A stretch of 64,000 nt of DNA from contig ML213509.1 in assembly GCA_004369045.1 (NCBI GenBank), positions 626,858 through 690,857 on the forward strand, written 5' to 3'. Made by a program: the position numbers and the translations under genes. The notes beneath the pieces are model-generated. The model did not search any database. It was not told the origin of the DNA and worked only from the letters and a program-made list of their open reading frames with translations. Of the stretch, positions 23,387 through 33,478 are shown piece after piece (within the stretch, counting starts at the first letter, position 1; every line of letters starts with the position of its first letter). The stretch is from Heliocybe sulcata. Its lineage: Eukaryota; Basidiomycota; Agaricomycetes; Gloeophyllales; Gloeophyllaceae.

Positions 23387-23967
23387 ATTATTCGTCCGCG
23401 AGCGGGCCTTTTTGTGTGTTCTGAGAGCAGACGTATGGACAGTATGGACAGAGGAAGGCGAATCAGGTTCGTGGTCTTGGAGTCTGGTCAACAGAGGAAT
23501 TTCGACCATTCAAGCGCACATGGAGGGCCGTCGTGGGTTCGTGATGGAAGTCTTAGACGATTCGTGGAGTATCGAAGCTGTGCAAGGGACAACGATGCCG
23601 AGCATGGTAAATACGTCAGAACAGCAAGACCATGCAAATCACACCGATTGAGTTATGGGAGCGTAGACATATATTTTGCATTGTTCGCAGAGGGGAGTAA
23701 GTACGCAGGGAGCGGTCATAACAGTGAACGACATTAGCGACGTCGTGTATATATGTATATGCAGATGGATCGGTATGACCGGTAAAAGAGAGAACATAGA
23801 AAACGAACGCGATACTCGCAGGAATGGTGGGGGTTATCAAGTACACGATGAGTATCGATGAGATCCAAACAAAATCATATATGGGGGATGGGAGACGACG
23901 ATGGAGAGCATGAGGGGAGAGCGATGTCCAAGAAATGAAGAGAATAAAGATATGGAAGAAAGACCTT
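23387..23967. other. Intergenic region, no gene seen
   Basis: About 580 bp between the bZIP gene's stop and the GDPase gene's start (both minus strand). It holds the GDPase promoter and the bZIP 3' UTR. Short frames only. Confidence 0.5.
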
Positions 23968-25689
23968 TTAATCATCGAAGGTGGGCGCCGACAAGCCGTT
24001 CTGGACGAGCATCGAGCGCATCGTCAACGCCCGAGTCTTCCACATCTCCTTCTCCTGCCTCTCCTTCTCCATGTCCACCTCCAACTGCCTCTGGTACTCC
24101 AACTTCCGCTTCCGGCTCCGCCGAGCGGCCAGGGTATTTTGACGGCGCTTGGCCTCAATGGCCTCCTGCTCGGACATCGTCAGCCCAGCCGCGCTGGCAT
24201 CAGGCAACTCGTCCTCCTCATCCTCGAACGCTGTCGAACGAGCCCGCTTGCGAGCGAAAACGGCGGGAACCTCCTTGCGGGAGGTGGCGGACGGCGTGTA
24301 ATATGTACGCTTTTGAGTGGGTGCCTCGATGGGAACAAGAGCGTCTGGCGTAATGTTCTTACGCGTCCCCGTCGGGCGCGACTTGCGCCCGACGGCAGAC
24401 TCGGGAGCAGGGGTGGACTCCATGGACTCAGGCAACTGCGTCTTGCGACGAGACGCAGACGACTCGAAGAGCGCTGACGGGTCCAGGGAAGGAGTGTCGG
24501 GCGACATGGAAATGAGATGGTCGAACGGAGCTAGTGAAGATGAATTGGCGGGTGCTGCCGCCTTGGGGAACTCAAAGCCGTCGGCGTAGGTGGATGTATC
24601 GTCGCCGAAGATTGGCATGTCATCGAAGAGACTGCCAGAGACACCTGAGTCGTAGACGACCGGCTGCTGCATGTCGGTGTCAGCCATGACAGGGGTGGAC
24701 AGGAAGTCATCGAGTGGCGAGTCGTCCATCGGCGACGTCAAGAAGTCATGTAACATATCGAACTCCGGCGAGGCACTGAAGCCCCGGGAGTCGTTAAAGT
24801 CGGGCGACGACGTGAAAGCCGGCGAGGCTGATCGACGATGGGTAAGCACGGCTACACGTCGTCTCATGGCATAGAATTCACCTTGCAATACGTTCATAAT
24901 CGCTTGCACCGACTCGTCCGTAGATGCGACGGCGGGAGCACGCTCCTCGGCCGCTGTTTGACGCTCTTCCGGATTTTCGTTTAACATTGCAAGATAATTG
25001 GAAAGAATACTTGGGAACGCTGGGTATGCTGGTTCCGAGGGCTCTACAAACTCTGGTCGTTGACGAGGTGTTGTACGAGGGACTGGGGGCAATTGCTGAG
25101 GGATGCCATACTGGGATGCAAGGTCCGACACGGTATAAGAAACCGAGGTAAGTGTCCGAAGACGAGACGAAGATTGCGTTATCGATTCATGTTGGGGAGA
25201 GTTTCGAGAAACGCTTGAAAGATTACTTTCAAGGGGCCGAGCAGCGATGTGTCCATGGTGACGAGATATCGAACGACTAGGTGCAGGGTGAGCTGCGCTT
25301 AGTTGGTGAGGGCGAACATCTTGGCGGATGTAAGTGTTGTAGTCGTTGTTCTCGTGAGACGGTATGTCGAAAGGGGGAGTGAAGTTGTGCTGTTGGGCGG
25401 GCAACGTTGCCGGCGGGTTGTTACGTCTGGAATGAGGCGACGACGGCCAAGTCAGCGTCGGGTTCACAGAAGAATGACCGGGTCCAGCATCGTCCGCCGG
25501 CGAAAAATCAGCGAGCACGGGTGAATGACATTCCGGAGATGCCGATTCGGACCCTGGATGCCATTGCCGTACACAAGACGTCCGCGAGACGGTCTGCATG
25601 AACGGGGAACGGTGCTCGGTATGACTCGGGGCCGCAGTCGGGTCCAAAGACGACTCTGCGGCGCTCGAAACGAAAGGAGTCATGGACAT
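23968..25689 (-). CDS. GCN4: Gcn4/CpcA-type bZIP transcription factor
   Basis: Intronless, 573 aa. The last 70 residues hold the bZIP: basic region EAKRRQNTLAARRSRKRK, with the NTxAARRSR signature of Gcn4/CPC1 that reads the TGACTCA site, followed by a short leucine-poor zipper. The middle part has acidic, hydrophobic patches (DDFLSTPVMADTDM, DDMPIFGDDTSTYADGFEF, DTPSLDPSALFE) like the Gcn4 activation and phosphodegron regions. Its expected role is the general amino-acid control response under nutrient stress. Identification as the Gcn4 ortholog rests on the basic region and these patches. Another bZIP of the same class is possible. Confidence 0.82.
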   Translation of the reverse strand: MSMTPFVSSAAESSLDPTAAPSHTEHRSPFMQTVSRTSCVRQWHPGSESASPECHSPVLADFSPADDAGPGHSSVNPTLTWPSSPHSRRNNPPATLPAQQHNFTPPFDIPSHENNDYNTYIRQDVRPHQLSAAHPAPSRSISRHHGHIAARPLESNLSSVSRNSPQHESITQSSSRLRTLTSVSYTVSDLASQYGIPQQLPPVPRTTPRQRPEFVEPSEPAYPAFPSILSNYLAMLNENPEERQTAAEERAPAVASTDESVQAIMNVLQGEFYAMRRRVAVLTHRRSASPAFTSSPDFNDSRGFSASPEFDMLHDFLTSPMDDSPLDDFLSTPVMADTDMQQPVVYDSGVSGSLFDDMPIFGDDTSTYADGFEFPKAAAPANSSSLAPFDHLISMSPDTPSLDPSALFESSASRRKTQLPESMESTPAPESAVGRKSRPTGTRKNITPDALVPIEAPTQKRTYYTPSATSRKEVPAVFARKRARSTAFEDEEDELPDASAAGLTMSEQEAIEAKRRQNTLAARRSRKRKLEYQRQLEVDMEKERQEKEMWKTRALTMRSMLVQNGLSAPTFDD

Positions 25690-26004
25690 AACGGCGAAAT
25701 ACGGCGGATATGACTCGGATGCGGAATGGCGGCAGCGATACTGAACGCTTTAATAACGGGATATTTGAACTCACAAGTCGCTGTGCTGTTGGAAGTACAC
25801 CGATGTACCAGTAGATAGACGTCCCTGAGCGCTGTTACCCAGGAAAGTCTGTGGTAGTGGGTGGTAAGGGGGAGAAAGACGGGGTGCTAGTTGACTCGAC
25901 GCGAGCCTTATATGTCCATCCAATTTCGAGCTCAGATAGCGCCCGTCCCGCACCCTCGGTTCCTGGCCATTATCAAGGCACATCCATCGATTCAGCGCCT
26001 CCAT
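25690..26004 (-). promoter_or_regulatory. 5' region of the bZIP gene with upstream ATGs
   Basis: Reading toward the bZIP start there are ATGs at 26004 (77 codons, ending at 25771), 25970 (12 codons) and 25919 (3 codons, stop at 25908), and none between 25907 and 25689. A TATAAGG element lies at about 25907-25913. If transcription starts upstream of 25919, small upstream frames could act in Gcn4-type translational control. If the TATAAGG is the core promoter, the leader is free of ATGs. The sequence cannot decide between these. Confidence 0.35.
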
Positions 26005-28967
26005 GATTATACCGACCTTATTTCATATTTTGCTACGTTCCGCGCTGTGTTCTACTCTCCGAAATACAGCGCATTCCTCGACATACAGCTCTTGCAGACT
26101 AGATATGTTTTCCTGAACAATGGTTGCAGCGCTGAGTCAGCGCGAGCGTCGACAGTCGAGTCATTTCCCGGGGCCGACGGGCATGATCCGGGAGGCCGGG
26201 ATGACTTGGGACGATGACCAAGCAGCGCGCGCGCCTATCCGGCAGGACCTCGACGCATTCGGACGCTCGATGCTGTGCTTGCTGTGCCATCTGCGCACAC
26301 TCGCAGTTACTCGCCGTCCGAGAACACACGTCCTCGTCGCAACGCGTTTCTTCTCTCAGCGCCACGTACGCCCACGTTCCCTCTGGCAAACTCAAATGGT
26401 ACAGCCGCGTCCCGAGAAGCGCGGGCGTTGATAACGGCAATGGTGCCGACGCGGCGTCGGGCACAGCGTCCACCCAAAAGGGAAGATCCCGCCCTCCGTG
26501 GGAGACGTAGCATGCGGTGGTGGGGAGCGCGCCCGCCGTCCGCCGCGAAATTAAGCCTAGACCTCGCGCTAATCACGGAACAACGCAAGTCCTTATTGCC
26601 ACCCCTCTTCTGCGGACCGCAGTCCCCGACGTAAATGTCAGTCATGAGACGTCGGGCGGCGACCAGCGCCCGACGCACGATCTCCACGGACGAAAGGGGC
26701 CGTCGTTATTCCGCGATGGCTGCGCGCTTGGACTGCGGCGCACACGTCCTCGTGCATTCGAAGGGAAGTGTAAGGGACCATCAGACGCATGTATCCCCTT
26801 TCGACACTCTTCAACGCAGAAACTCGCGACGATCCCGAAGGCCCGCAATTGCCGTGGACGTCGAGACAAGAGCATATCACATACCAATACGACACAAGAT
26901 TGCGATGTCAGTCAAAGGAACCTTCGCGAGCGCCAGGATGCCCGCTAGCGTATTCCTGTCACCTAAGAGAGACACAGACGCTGACAGGGAACACCCACTA
27001 ATGAGAGACGGACCTACTGCGGCGCAAGAGTAGTCCTTGGAGTTTCAGTGGGCAGGCGCAGCGAGGACTCAGCCGCAGCAGAGTATCTCTGTATTGAGTA
27101 CCATCGCAGTCCGCAGGCGTGCGGAAGGCCAGAAAGTGAAGACGCATGACGCACTGATAGTATATCGACGGGTATCCTCGGTGTCAGTCGGTTCAAGCTC
27201 CAACCCTGGTACCGGCAGGCCTGTGTAACCAGCAAACAAGGGAGTGCATAGCGTAGTGCCACATCGGTCCACGTTGGGAAGAGCAACAGCATTCAGTACG
27301 ACTTCAGTTCGGAGAGGAAAGCAATGAACAGTGATGGACTGCAGCGGTCGTGAACGACTATCCATGGTGGCGGCCTGTGAAGAGTAGCCAAATCCTAGTT
27401 AGTGCGGAGAAAGCCAGAGTCCTTCTACATTTTCCACTATACCGTGGTCATGCAATGTCAGGTGCCAGTGGCATGGTGAAATCGGGCCAGCATTGGGAGT
27501 CCGAGGTCGACGGGATCAGCCACCCTAGTTTCGGGACGCTAAATTCCACCGGTAGCTTCGACGCAGACACAACTAGCTTCAAGACGCAAGGCACTGAGCC
27601 GACGTCTTGGAACGGTAATAGGGCAAAACATGACCTCGGAGTAGAGACACGGCACGGTAGGATGACCTTGTCCCGGAATGGTTTCAAGCCGACTATAGCC
27701 CAGACTAAACGTGACACGAATCCTGGAAGACTACATGGACCAGAGGATGCAACGCGCAGAGTCCACAAGTCTGTCGCGAGAGAAGCATAGAGGTCAGAGC
27801 CGAGAAACCAAAGGGAGATACTGTCAGGTCTGCCACCAAGGTAGGAAGCAAGATCGGTCGACCAGATTTTCTGTCGATTTCATGAGAGAAGAAGACAGCT
27901 AGAGGCCAGGATGTAGACCGAACAACGCAGGTGAGGGGCGTACAAGCTGGTCCCAGCTGGATAGAGATGGAAGAAGCACCATCTCGTCAGAGCACAACAC
28001 CGGGATACGCCCTGCGCGAGAGGTGGCATGGGATACGCGCTGCATTACGCGAGGAGCGGTATGGGATATGCCGTGCTACGTATATGCGCGGAGCGGTGAG
28101 CGACACGAAATCCAGGGACTCGTGTCTAGAAAGGGCTCCATACACTCACTGAGCGGTATGGTTTACGCCAGACGGTACACGCAGAGCGGAAAGGATAAGC
28201 CACCCTCTGAACGGCGAGTTGTGATACGGCCCTGCGCGAAGGCCACACCAGTCAATGTAGAAGCCTTCTGATATCGAAGCAAAGTCAGAGTCTTCAGCGA
28301 ACGCAGCAAGAGCAAAGCCGAGACATTCAACACGGATCGACAGGTTCTTGAACTTCGACCAGGTCAGACTGTCAGAGCCGCAGATAAGAACAAAGGGAAT
28401 CTAGGAGAGACGGCAGTTAACTCCAAGACAGTCGCCTTTATATACCTCGCCAACCGAGTCATTTACGTTGATAAACCGTCTGGGTGAGGCCTGCTCGGAG
28501 ACCCCCGGCTGGAGTCAAACCTCGACCGAACCACTTAAGAAGCCGGGTTACGTAAAAAGGAAGCATCGAGAAGGATGACTGCTACAATCACGTGGCGATC
28601 AACGAAAGGTGCTCACACGTGACCGTGTTACGCACGTTACACGGCCAGACCAGAATTTGTAGTCGCGCTTACGGGTTGAGATATCCTTATCGTAATCTTT
28701 TGTGTCAAGTTCGTGCCAGATGACAGGGAAATCTCGTATCTGTTTGCGTTGTGACGACGTCGCTTCGGGATTGATGAAAGCCCATGCTCGGCGGTACAGG
28801 CCCGATTTGGTTGCACGGCATACCGGCGCGACAAGGTGCTGGCCTCGGCCCAGTGTCACGCGGTGCGCTCATCACGTGCAGCGCGTTTGTTTGTTGATTC
28901 AGCGGACTTTCAATTTGCATGTTATCAAACTGCTCACATTCTCTTTCCCGCCATCAACAGTGCCCCC
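26005..28967. other. Gene-poor region
   Basis: Nearly 3 kb with many overlapping frames of 60-146 codons on both strands and no recognisable domain, exon chain or long terminal repeat pair. Parts (around 27970-28200) show loosely repeated words such as GAGCGGTATGG, suggesting degenerate repeats. A TATA-like TTTATATACC lies at about 28437. It may be decayed repeat DNA. Confidence 0.4.
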
Positions 28968-29284
28968 ATGTCGACTTCCGCCTGTATGCAGCTCGCGCGA
29001 CTCAGGACTTCCAGTAAGTTGTTTTCTTGAGCCGCTGTCAGTCGCAAGTCCTCCATCTGATATTATTTCACTTGTTTAAAGACAAATCCATCGGTGAGTA
29101 AGGAGCAGACCTCGTCTATAATCTGTAAGTACAGGCCATGCCTTATCTGACTGATTGATGACATCTCTCAGCAGCAATGCACTCGTGGACCCTCGGCGGT
29201 TGGGGGAGTGGTCTCAGACTCGGGTACGTGCTTTCTCGTCTGTGCTGTGCTTTTCTATGACATTTACAGCCGTGTGCTATGGGA
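28968..29284 (+). CDS. Possible small spliced gene, low confidence
   Basis: An ATG at 28968 opens a chain of short exons with good splice signals: 28968-29013, 29082-29093 (12 nt) and 29172-29223, followed by a fourth exon after an AG near 29270. The peptide is about 44 residues (starts MSTSACMQLARLRTS, later GGWGSGLRL). I do not recognise it. It may be a real small protein, a non-coding spliced transcript, or the 5' part of a gene displaced by the repeat that begins about 200 bp downstream. Confidence 0.25.
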
Positions 29285-29485
29285 TGCATGACCGGGAACG
29301 GAGGATCAGATGTCATATATATCGGGTTTCAAGGTTCTGAGGTACCACTGTATTGTAATTGTGATAGCTGCATGTACATACGGGTCAGGATAAAAATGTG
29401 AATTTATAGCAATATTTTAATGATCTGATAACATCACTATTTATAACCTGGAGCAAATTTAAAAGAATGGCAGAAGTCGGGGGGG

Positions 29486-30312
29486 CGCTACTCACTGCGG
29501 TGTAGGATAATGATAATGAGCGGAGTTACATAAGCATTCTCAGGACCTGCGTGTGGCATCTTTTGTGGCTGCAGAATAAACAGCTCTTCGTAGTCAGTTC
29601 CTGAGGCCAAGTATCCTTAGCATAGGGTGTTCGTTGAGAGGGTAACTACAGAGATATAGTGGTAGTTAAAACCGCCAGGTAGTAAGGACTGCCGTACGTC
29701 GAGTACATCAGTACGCCCGAGCACTGTATCAGCATTTTTGATGCAACAAATCATCAGCGCAACTAGAGCTTGTTGCATCAGGTTCTTCTCTACTGTTAGT
29801 CTATAATGCCAGCTTATGTGCGCTGCCAAATGGCACTTCCAACCGGATTGTGCAAACCTCTCCCAGTCCGATGATCCCGGTGAGTCGGAGATTGATTCTG
29901 GTACTCAACGGCAAATGCCGACCATGTGGCGAGAGATAGAAATGCTGCCTCGCAACAATCCTGGCTATATCGCGCATCCCATATGCACTCATAAATCGTC
30001 TAAAATGTATCCAATCAAGTCTCCAAGTTTTTGATGTTAATTTATACTGGGTGTATACGTGCAGCGCTACTCTCGGATAATGAGCGGGGTTCGAACCTTC
30101 CCTGATACTGAGCGGGGTTCGAATTGAGCTACCCCCGGCCGTAGGCCGGAAGAAAAAATCAAACAAAATACCCTACGGTGCGCATAGCATCTTACTTGAC
30201 ATAGCGTACCCAGACGGTCGCTAGGTCGAGGATGGAATTGTCCAAATGGCTCTTACGAGCCGACCCCGATTTTTCTTTTTCTTTTCTTTTCTTTTTTCAC
30301 ATCTTAGTCATT
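29486..30312 (-). mobile_element. Transposon-like interspersed repeat, copy B (inverted)
   Basis: An 827-bp diverged, inverted copy of the element at 8114-8954. Shared landmarks, read on the minus strand: left end AATGACTAAGATGTG, A/G tract, TTCCGGCCTACGGCCGG, the CCCCGCTCATTATCCG motif, CTGATACAG, and the right end GCTCATTATCATTATC followed by ACACCGCAGTGAGTAGCG. The flanks carry a similar word (CCCCGACTTC, near 30321-30330 and 29474-29483 on the minus strand), a decayed target duplication. No transposase. Copy B is more diverged in its flanks than copy A, so probably older. Confidence 0.7.
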
Positions 30313-30563
30313 ATCGTGCCGAAGTCGGGGACGCATGATGTGGTGACAACGCCGCGTTGTCGCACCGATGAGTTTTGCATATGAAAGACGAGCATGAGTC
30401 AGGCTCAGTGGACTGTAAATGGGCAGGGCACAAGATCGCGTTGTGGAAGCGACGTGCCGATGGCGCGATGAGGAAATCACAACGAACCCGTCTGGCCGTG
30501 TATCTCTAGCAGTGCCCTTACGCAATGTAAATTTAATAACATAACCTGGACCTCTTCACTATG

Positions 30564-33160
30564 CTACAGTTTCGACAGACCTCCTGGCTGATCACTGTCG
30601 GGTGTATCCTTTCGAGGGGTACTGCCGCGATCGGGCTGCCCAACTCCCGCCAACTGTTCCCGATTAGCATACCACCACTGCATGGAAAACTCCTTCTCCC
30701 GATCCCCTACGCGCTCCAAGATTTCTTCAAACAGAGCGCTGGCAAGTTCTCGTCTTCCTGCAGGTGGAGAGTCCGGCCGCATCGCACCATCCCGGATAGG
30801 GTATACAGAGGTAATAATGTCCCGAATCTCGTCCAGCACTCGAGGAAGCAGACTGAGAGGAAGGGCAGACACTGTCGAGATCAAGGCAAGTATTATGTGG
30901 CGCAGTCTTCTGTCCTCTTCAGCCTGCGTATTTGACGTGGAAGCAAATTCTGCAGGAGGCGGGGTCGAGGGTAGGCCAAGGAAGCGGATGATAGCAAAGA
31001 AGGAGTAGATGCAATAACAGATGAGTGAGTCGTCAGGTGACGAGGCCGCGCTATTCGCCAGCGTAGAGGATGCCAGGCGTAACTGCAGAAGTGTTAGACA
31101 GCCTTCCCGTGAATTCTACCGATCAATAACATCTCAATATAATCAGTAGCGCTAAGAGGAAGGCGAGGGCATACCTCGACCAAGCAGTTCGTATAGAACG
31201 GCACCAGCCGCTCAACAAAAGTCGGTAAGGCACTCTTCTCTTTTCCCTTGACGGTAGGTCTCTCCTGCATACGATCCTGGCGCTGAGCATACTTCGAGAA
31301 TATCGCCAGCACAACCGAGTGCGCCGACTCGTACGTCTCGCGGTGCGTTGGCGACGAGAGATGTCTACAGCCCAGATGAGACTGGCCAATGATGGGAGGA
31401 GGGAGGAGGAACGCTCACGGTAAGCACAATGGAAATATAGCGTGTTCGAGCGAGTCGTCGTCCACCGCTGGGACTAACTGTTCGATACACACGAGCGCGA
31501 ACGACTTCTTCGCCAGATCAGGAGCGGACAACGTAGCAGCATCTATCGAATCAGTCAACCACGGGAATCCACAAAGCCGAAATCAAATTCATGCAACCCA
31601 CCCCTCCCCGCAAACTGCCCAATCAAGCTTTGGACAAACCTATCGCTCTCACTCGGGTCCGCAGCAAGGACATCCAGCGCGGTGTACACTGTCTTCTTCA
31701 ACTCTCTGAATCCGCCGGCCGTAGTGGCGCTGATGCTGCCGAACTGCGATATTATAAACGACAGGTGAGCGAGGGTGTCGAGGGAGAGTAGTGCTAGGGA
31801 AGAGGGTGATGAAAGTGAAGAGGGTGAGTGAGAAGGCTTGAGGAAGAGGATGGAGGACAGGATGGACTGGGTGAGCATTATAGTTGTGAACAGAAGGGTT
31901 TTGAGGGAGGTCCAGAGGGTAGCTGTGAGGTCCCGCATCGTGGGTGCTAAGAAGAGCACGGAGGGCCAGTGAGAAAAGGAGAGGCGGAGCGAGGTAGCGG
32001 ACAAACCTATCTCGTCGTCCTCGCTGACTGTGGCCAGAGGTGACTTCACCCAATGTGACTCAACCTCAACAGCCACTGATTGAAGAGTCTCCAGAGTGCG
32101 GGCCATCGTCTGCCAGGCATCCCCCGGATGTCTATCTGCGAGGAGGGAAATGCACCGAGCGCAAAATCTTGAGAGCGGAGCAATGGAGGCATATAGAGGA
32201 GACGCCGTGACTTGCTGGAGGATAGTCGGTAAAGAAGACTCTGGCTAACCCGCGGAGCGTGAGGGATGCGTGTACTGCATAATGAGAGTACTCGTACCTT
32301 GGCTGTTAGCTGACCATCAGGAGTCCGTCTGAATGTATCAGGAAGAGCAGCTAAGAAGGTGCCAGAATGATAGACGGAGGAGACTGATGATGTTAAAAGG
32401 GTGATGAGAGTCTTAGGGGACGTTAATGGGCGACAGAGTAGGCGACGGCCGGACCGACGTACGTCGAGTGGTAAAGCTCTAAGTTTCTCTGACGGTATGG
32501 CGGGCATGAATTGCGACATCATCAGCAGCGCCAGTGATATAAAGTCCACTGGGGGAACAGTCCAAGCAGACTGTCATTGCTGATCTTCTAGACAAGAGAG
32601 AAGACGGCACACGCACACCCTTCAGGTTCACTGTCCGGATGGAACTCTTTTTCCCAGCCCGCAAGCGACTGCATAGAAGTATACAAATCCATTACCTCCG
32701 CCAACGCAACGACCACCTCATTCTCGACCTTCTCCCTCCCCGCACCGCCATCGATCTTCTTCTTCACATCCTCCAGTCCCAGCAACAACCCACCGTAACA
32801 CACCATCCTCAGCATAGCCTGGCCTCCCTGGGCTCCTTTGACCGTCGCGTTAATCCATTCCATTATCCTCGATTTCGGAGACCGCCTGAAAATCGTGTCA
32901 TTTTCCTTCTTGATAGCTTGATACTTGGAATGGACGGCGTGGCGAAACGCGGTGGATAAGGCAACCAGTTTCGCATGAGAAAAGGGTCGGAAGAGAGGAC
33001 TGCTGATGACGGAGGCTGCTAGAGGTGTCGGAGATGGCTGCACATTAGCGAGGTAATGCGCTATCGAACCCCGCAGAGCATCGAGAGAGAGACTCGTCGA
33101 GGAACGGTGGAGATGGCTGAGAAGGTTCGTGTAGCCTCTGTCAGGTAGTGGCAGCGCCAT
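30564..33160 (-). CDS. PEX8: Peroxin Pex8-like intraperoxisomal import factor
   Basis: Exons: 32617-33160, 32298-32548, 32007-32244, 31602-31946, 31419-31542, 31175-31364, 30564-31115; 747 aa. The protein ends in GLSKL, a perfect PTS1; Pex8 is known for carrying its own PTS1 while acting on the matrix side of the membrane to link docking and RING complexes and unload Pex5. The body is helical and leucine-rich without a catalytic motif. The block SSPTHRETYESAHSVVLAIF and the following LVPFY-NCLVE resemble, from memory, a conserved block of filamentous-fungal Pex8; this was not checked by search. No membrane helix is clear-cut, although exon 4 is hydrophobic. It lies head to tail with a second SKL protein 318 bp upstream. 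Confidence 0.68.
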
Positions 33161-33478
33161 TCTAAGTCAAGCAGACAAATTTATAATGAAGCTAGATGCA
33201 TTCAGTACGCGTCCCGCAGCAGAGTCCCGCAGCAGAAACGGGGCGCCACTCATGCGGGGCCTCGGTGCGCCTTCCCATTGGCCGCCACACGCTGATGGCT
33301 TGCAGCCACATTACTGGCACCTCTTGCTCATTTCTGATCGTTTTACATCTATCCCTCGCGCCTTGCTCGCACTCTGGCTTGCGCGGTAATGACTCTCAAG
33401 ACTTATTAACTTGAATGACACGGGATATCAGGGTATCAACAAGATATTTCAATGGTTGGCGTCAAGTATAAAAGCAGG
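33161..33478. other. Short tandem-gene spacer
   Basis: 318 bp between the carnitine acetyltransferase stop and the Pex8 start, both on the minus strand. It contains the acetyltransferase 3' end and the Pex8 promoter. A directly repeated GTCCCGCAGCAGA word occurs at about 33211-33236. Confidence 0.5.

Noticed and set aside
27711-27902. Short frame with a CQVCHQ cysteine pair resembling a zinc knuckle
   Set aside because: Only one CxxC pair, no second half of a zinc-binding site, and the frame is 63 codons in a region without coding character.
26005-28967. Possible remnant of a retroelement in the gene-poor stretch
   Set aside because: A TATA-like word and some loosely repeated words are present, but I found no matched terminal repeats, no polymerase, integrase or capsid-like motif, and no target duplication. 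Not reported as an element.
8104-30330. The two inverted repeats as the ends of one giant mobile element carrying the genes between them
   Set aside because: Each copy has its own flanking target duplication, showing two independent small insertions, and the genes between are housekeeping (Nop56, RPC11, GDPase, antiporter) rather than cargo.
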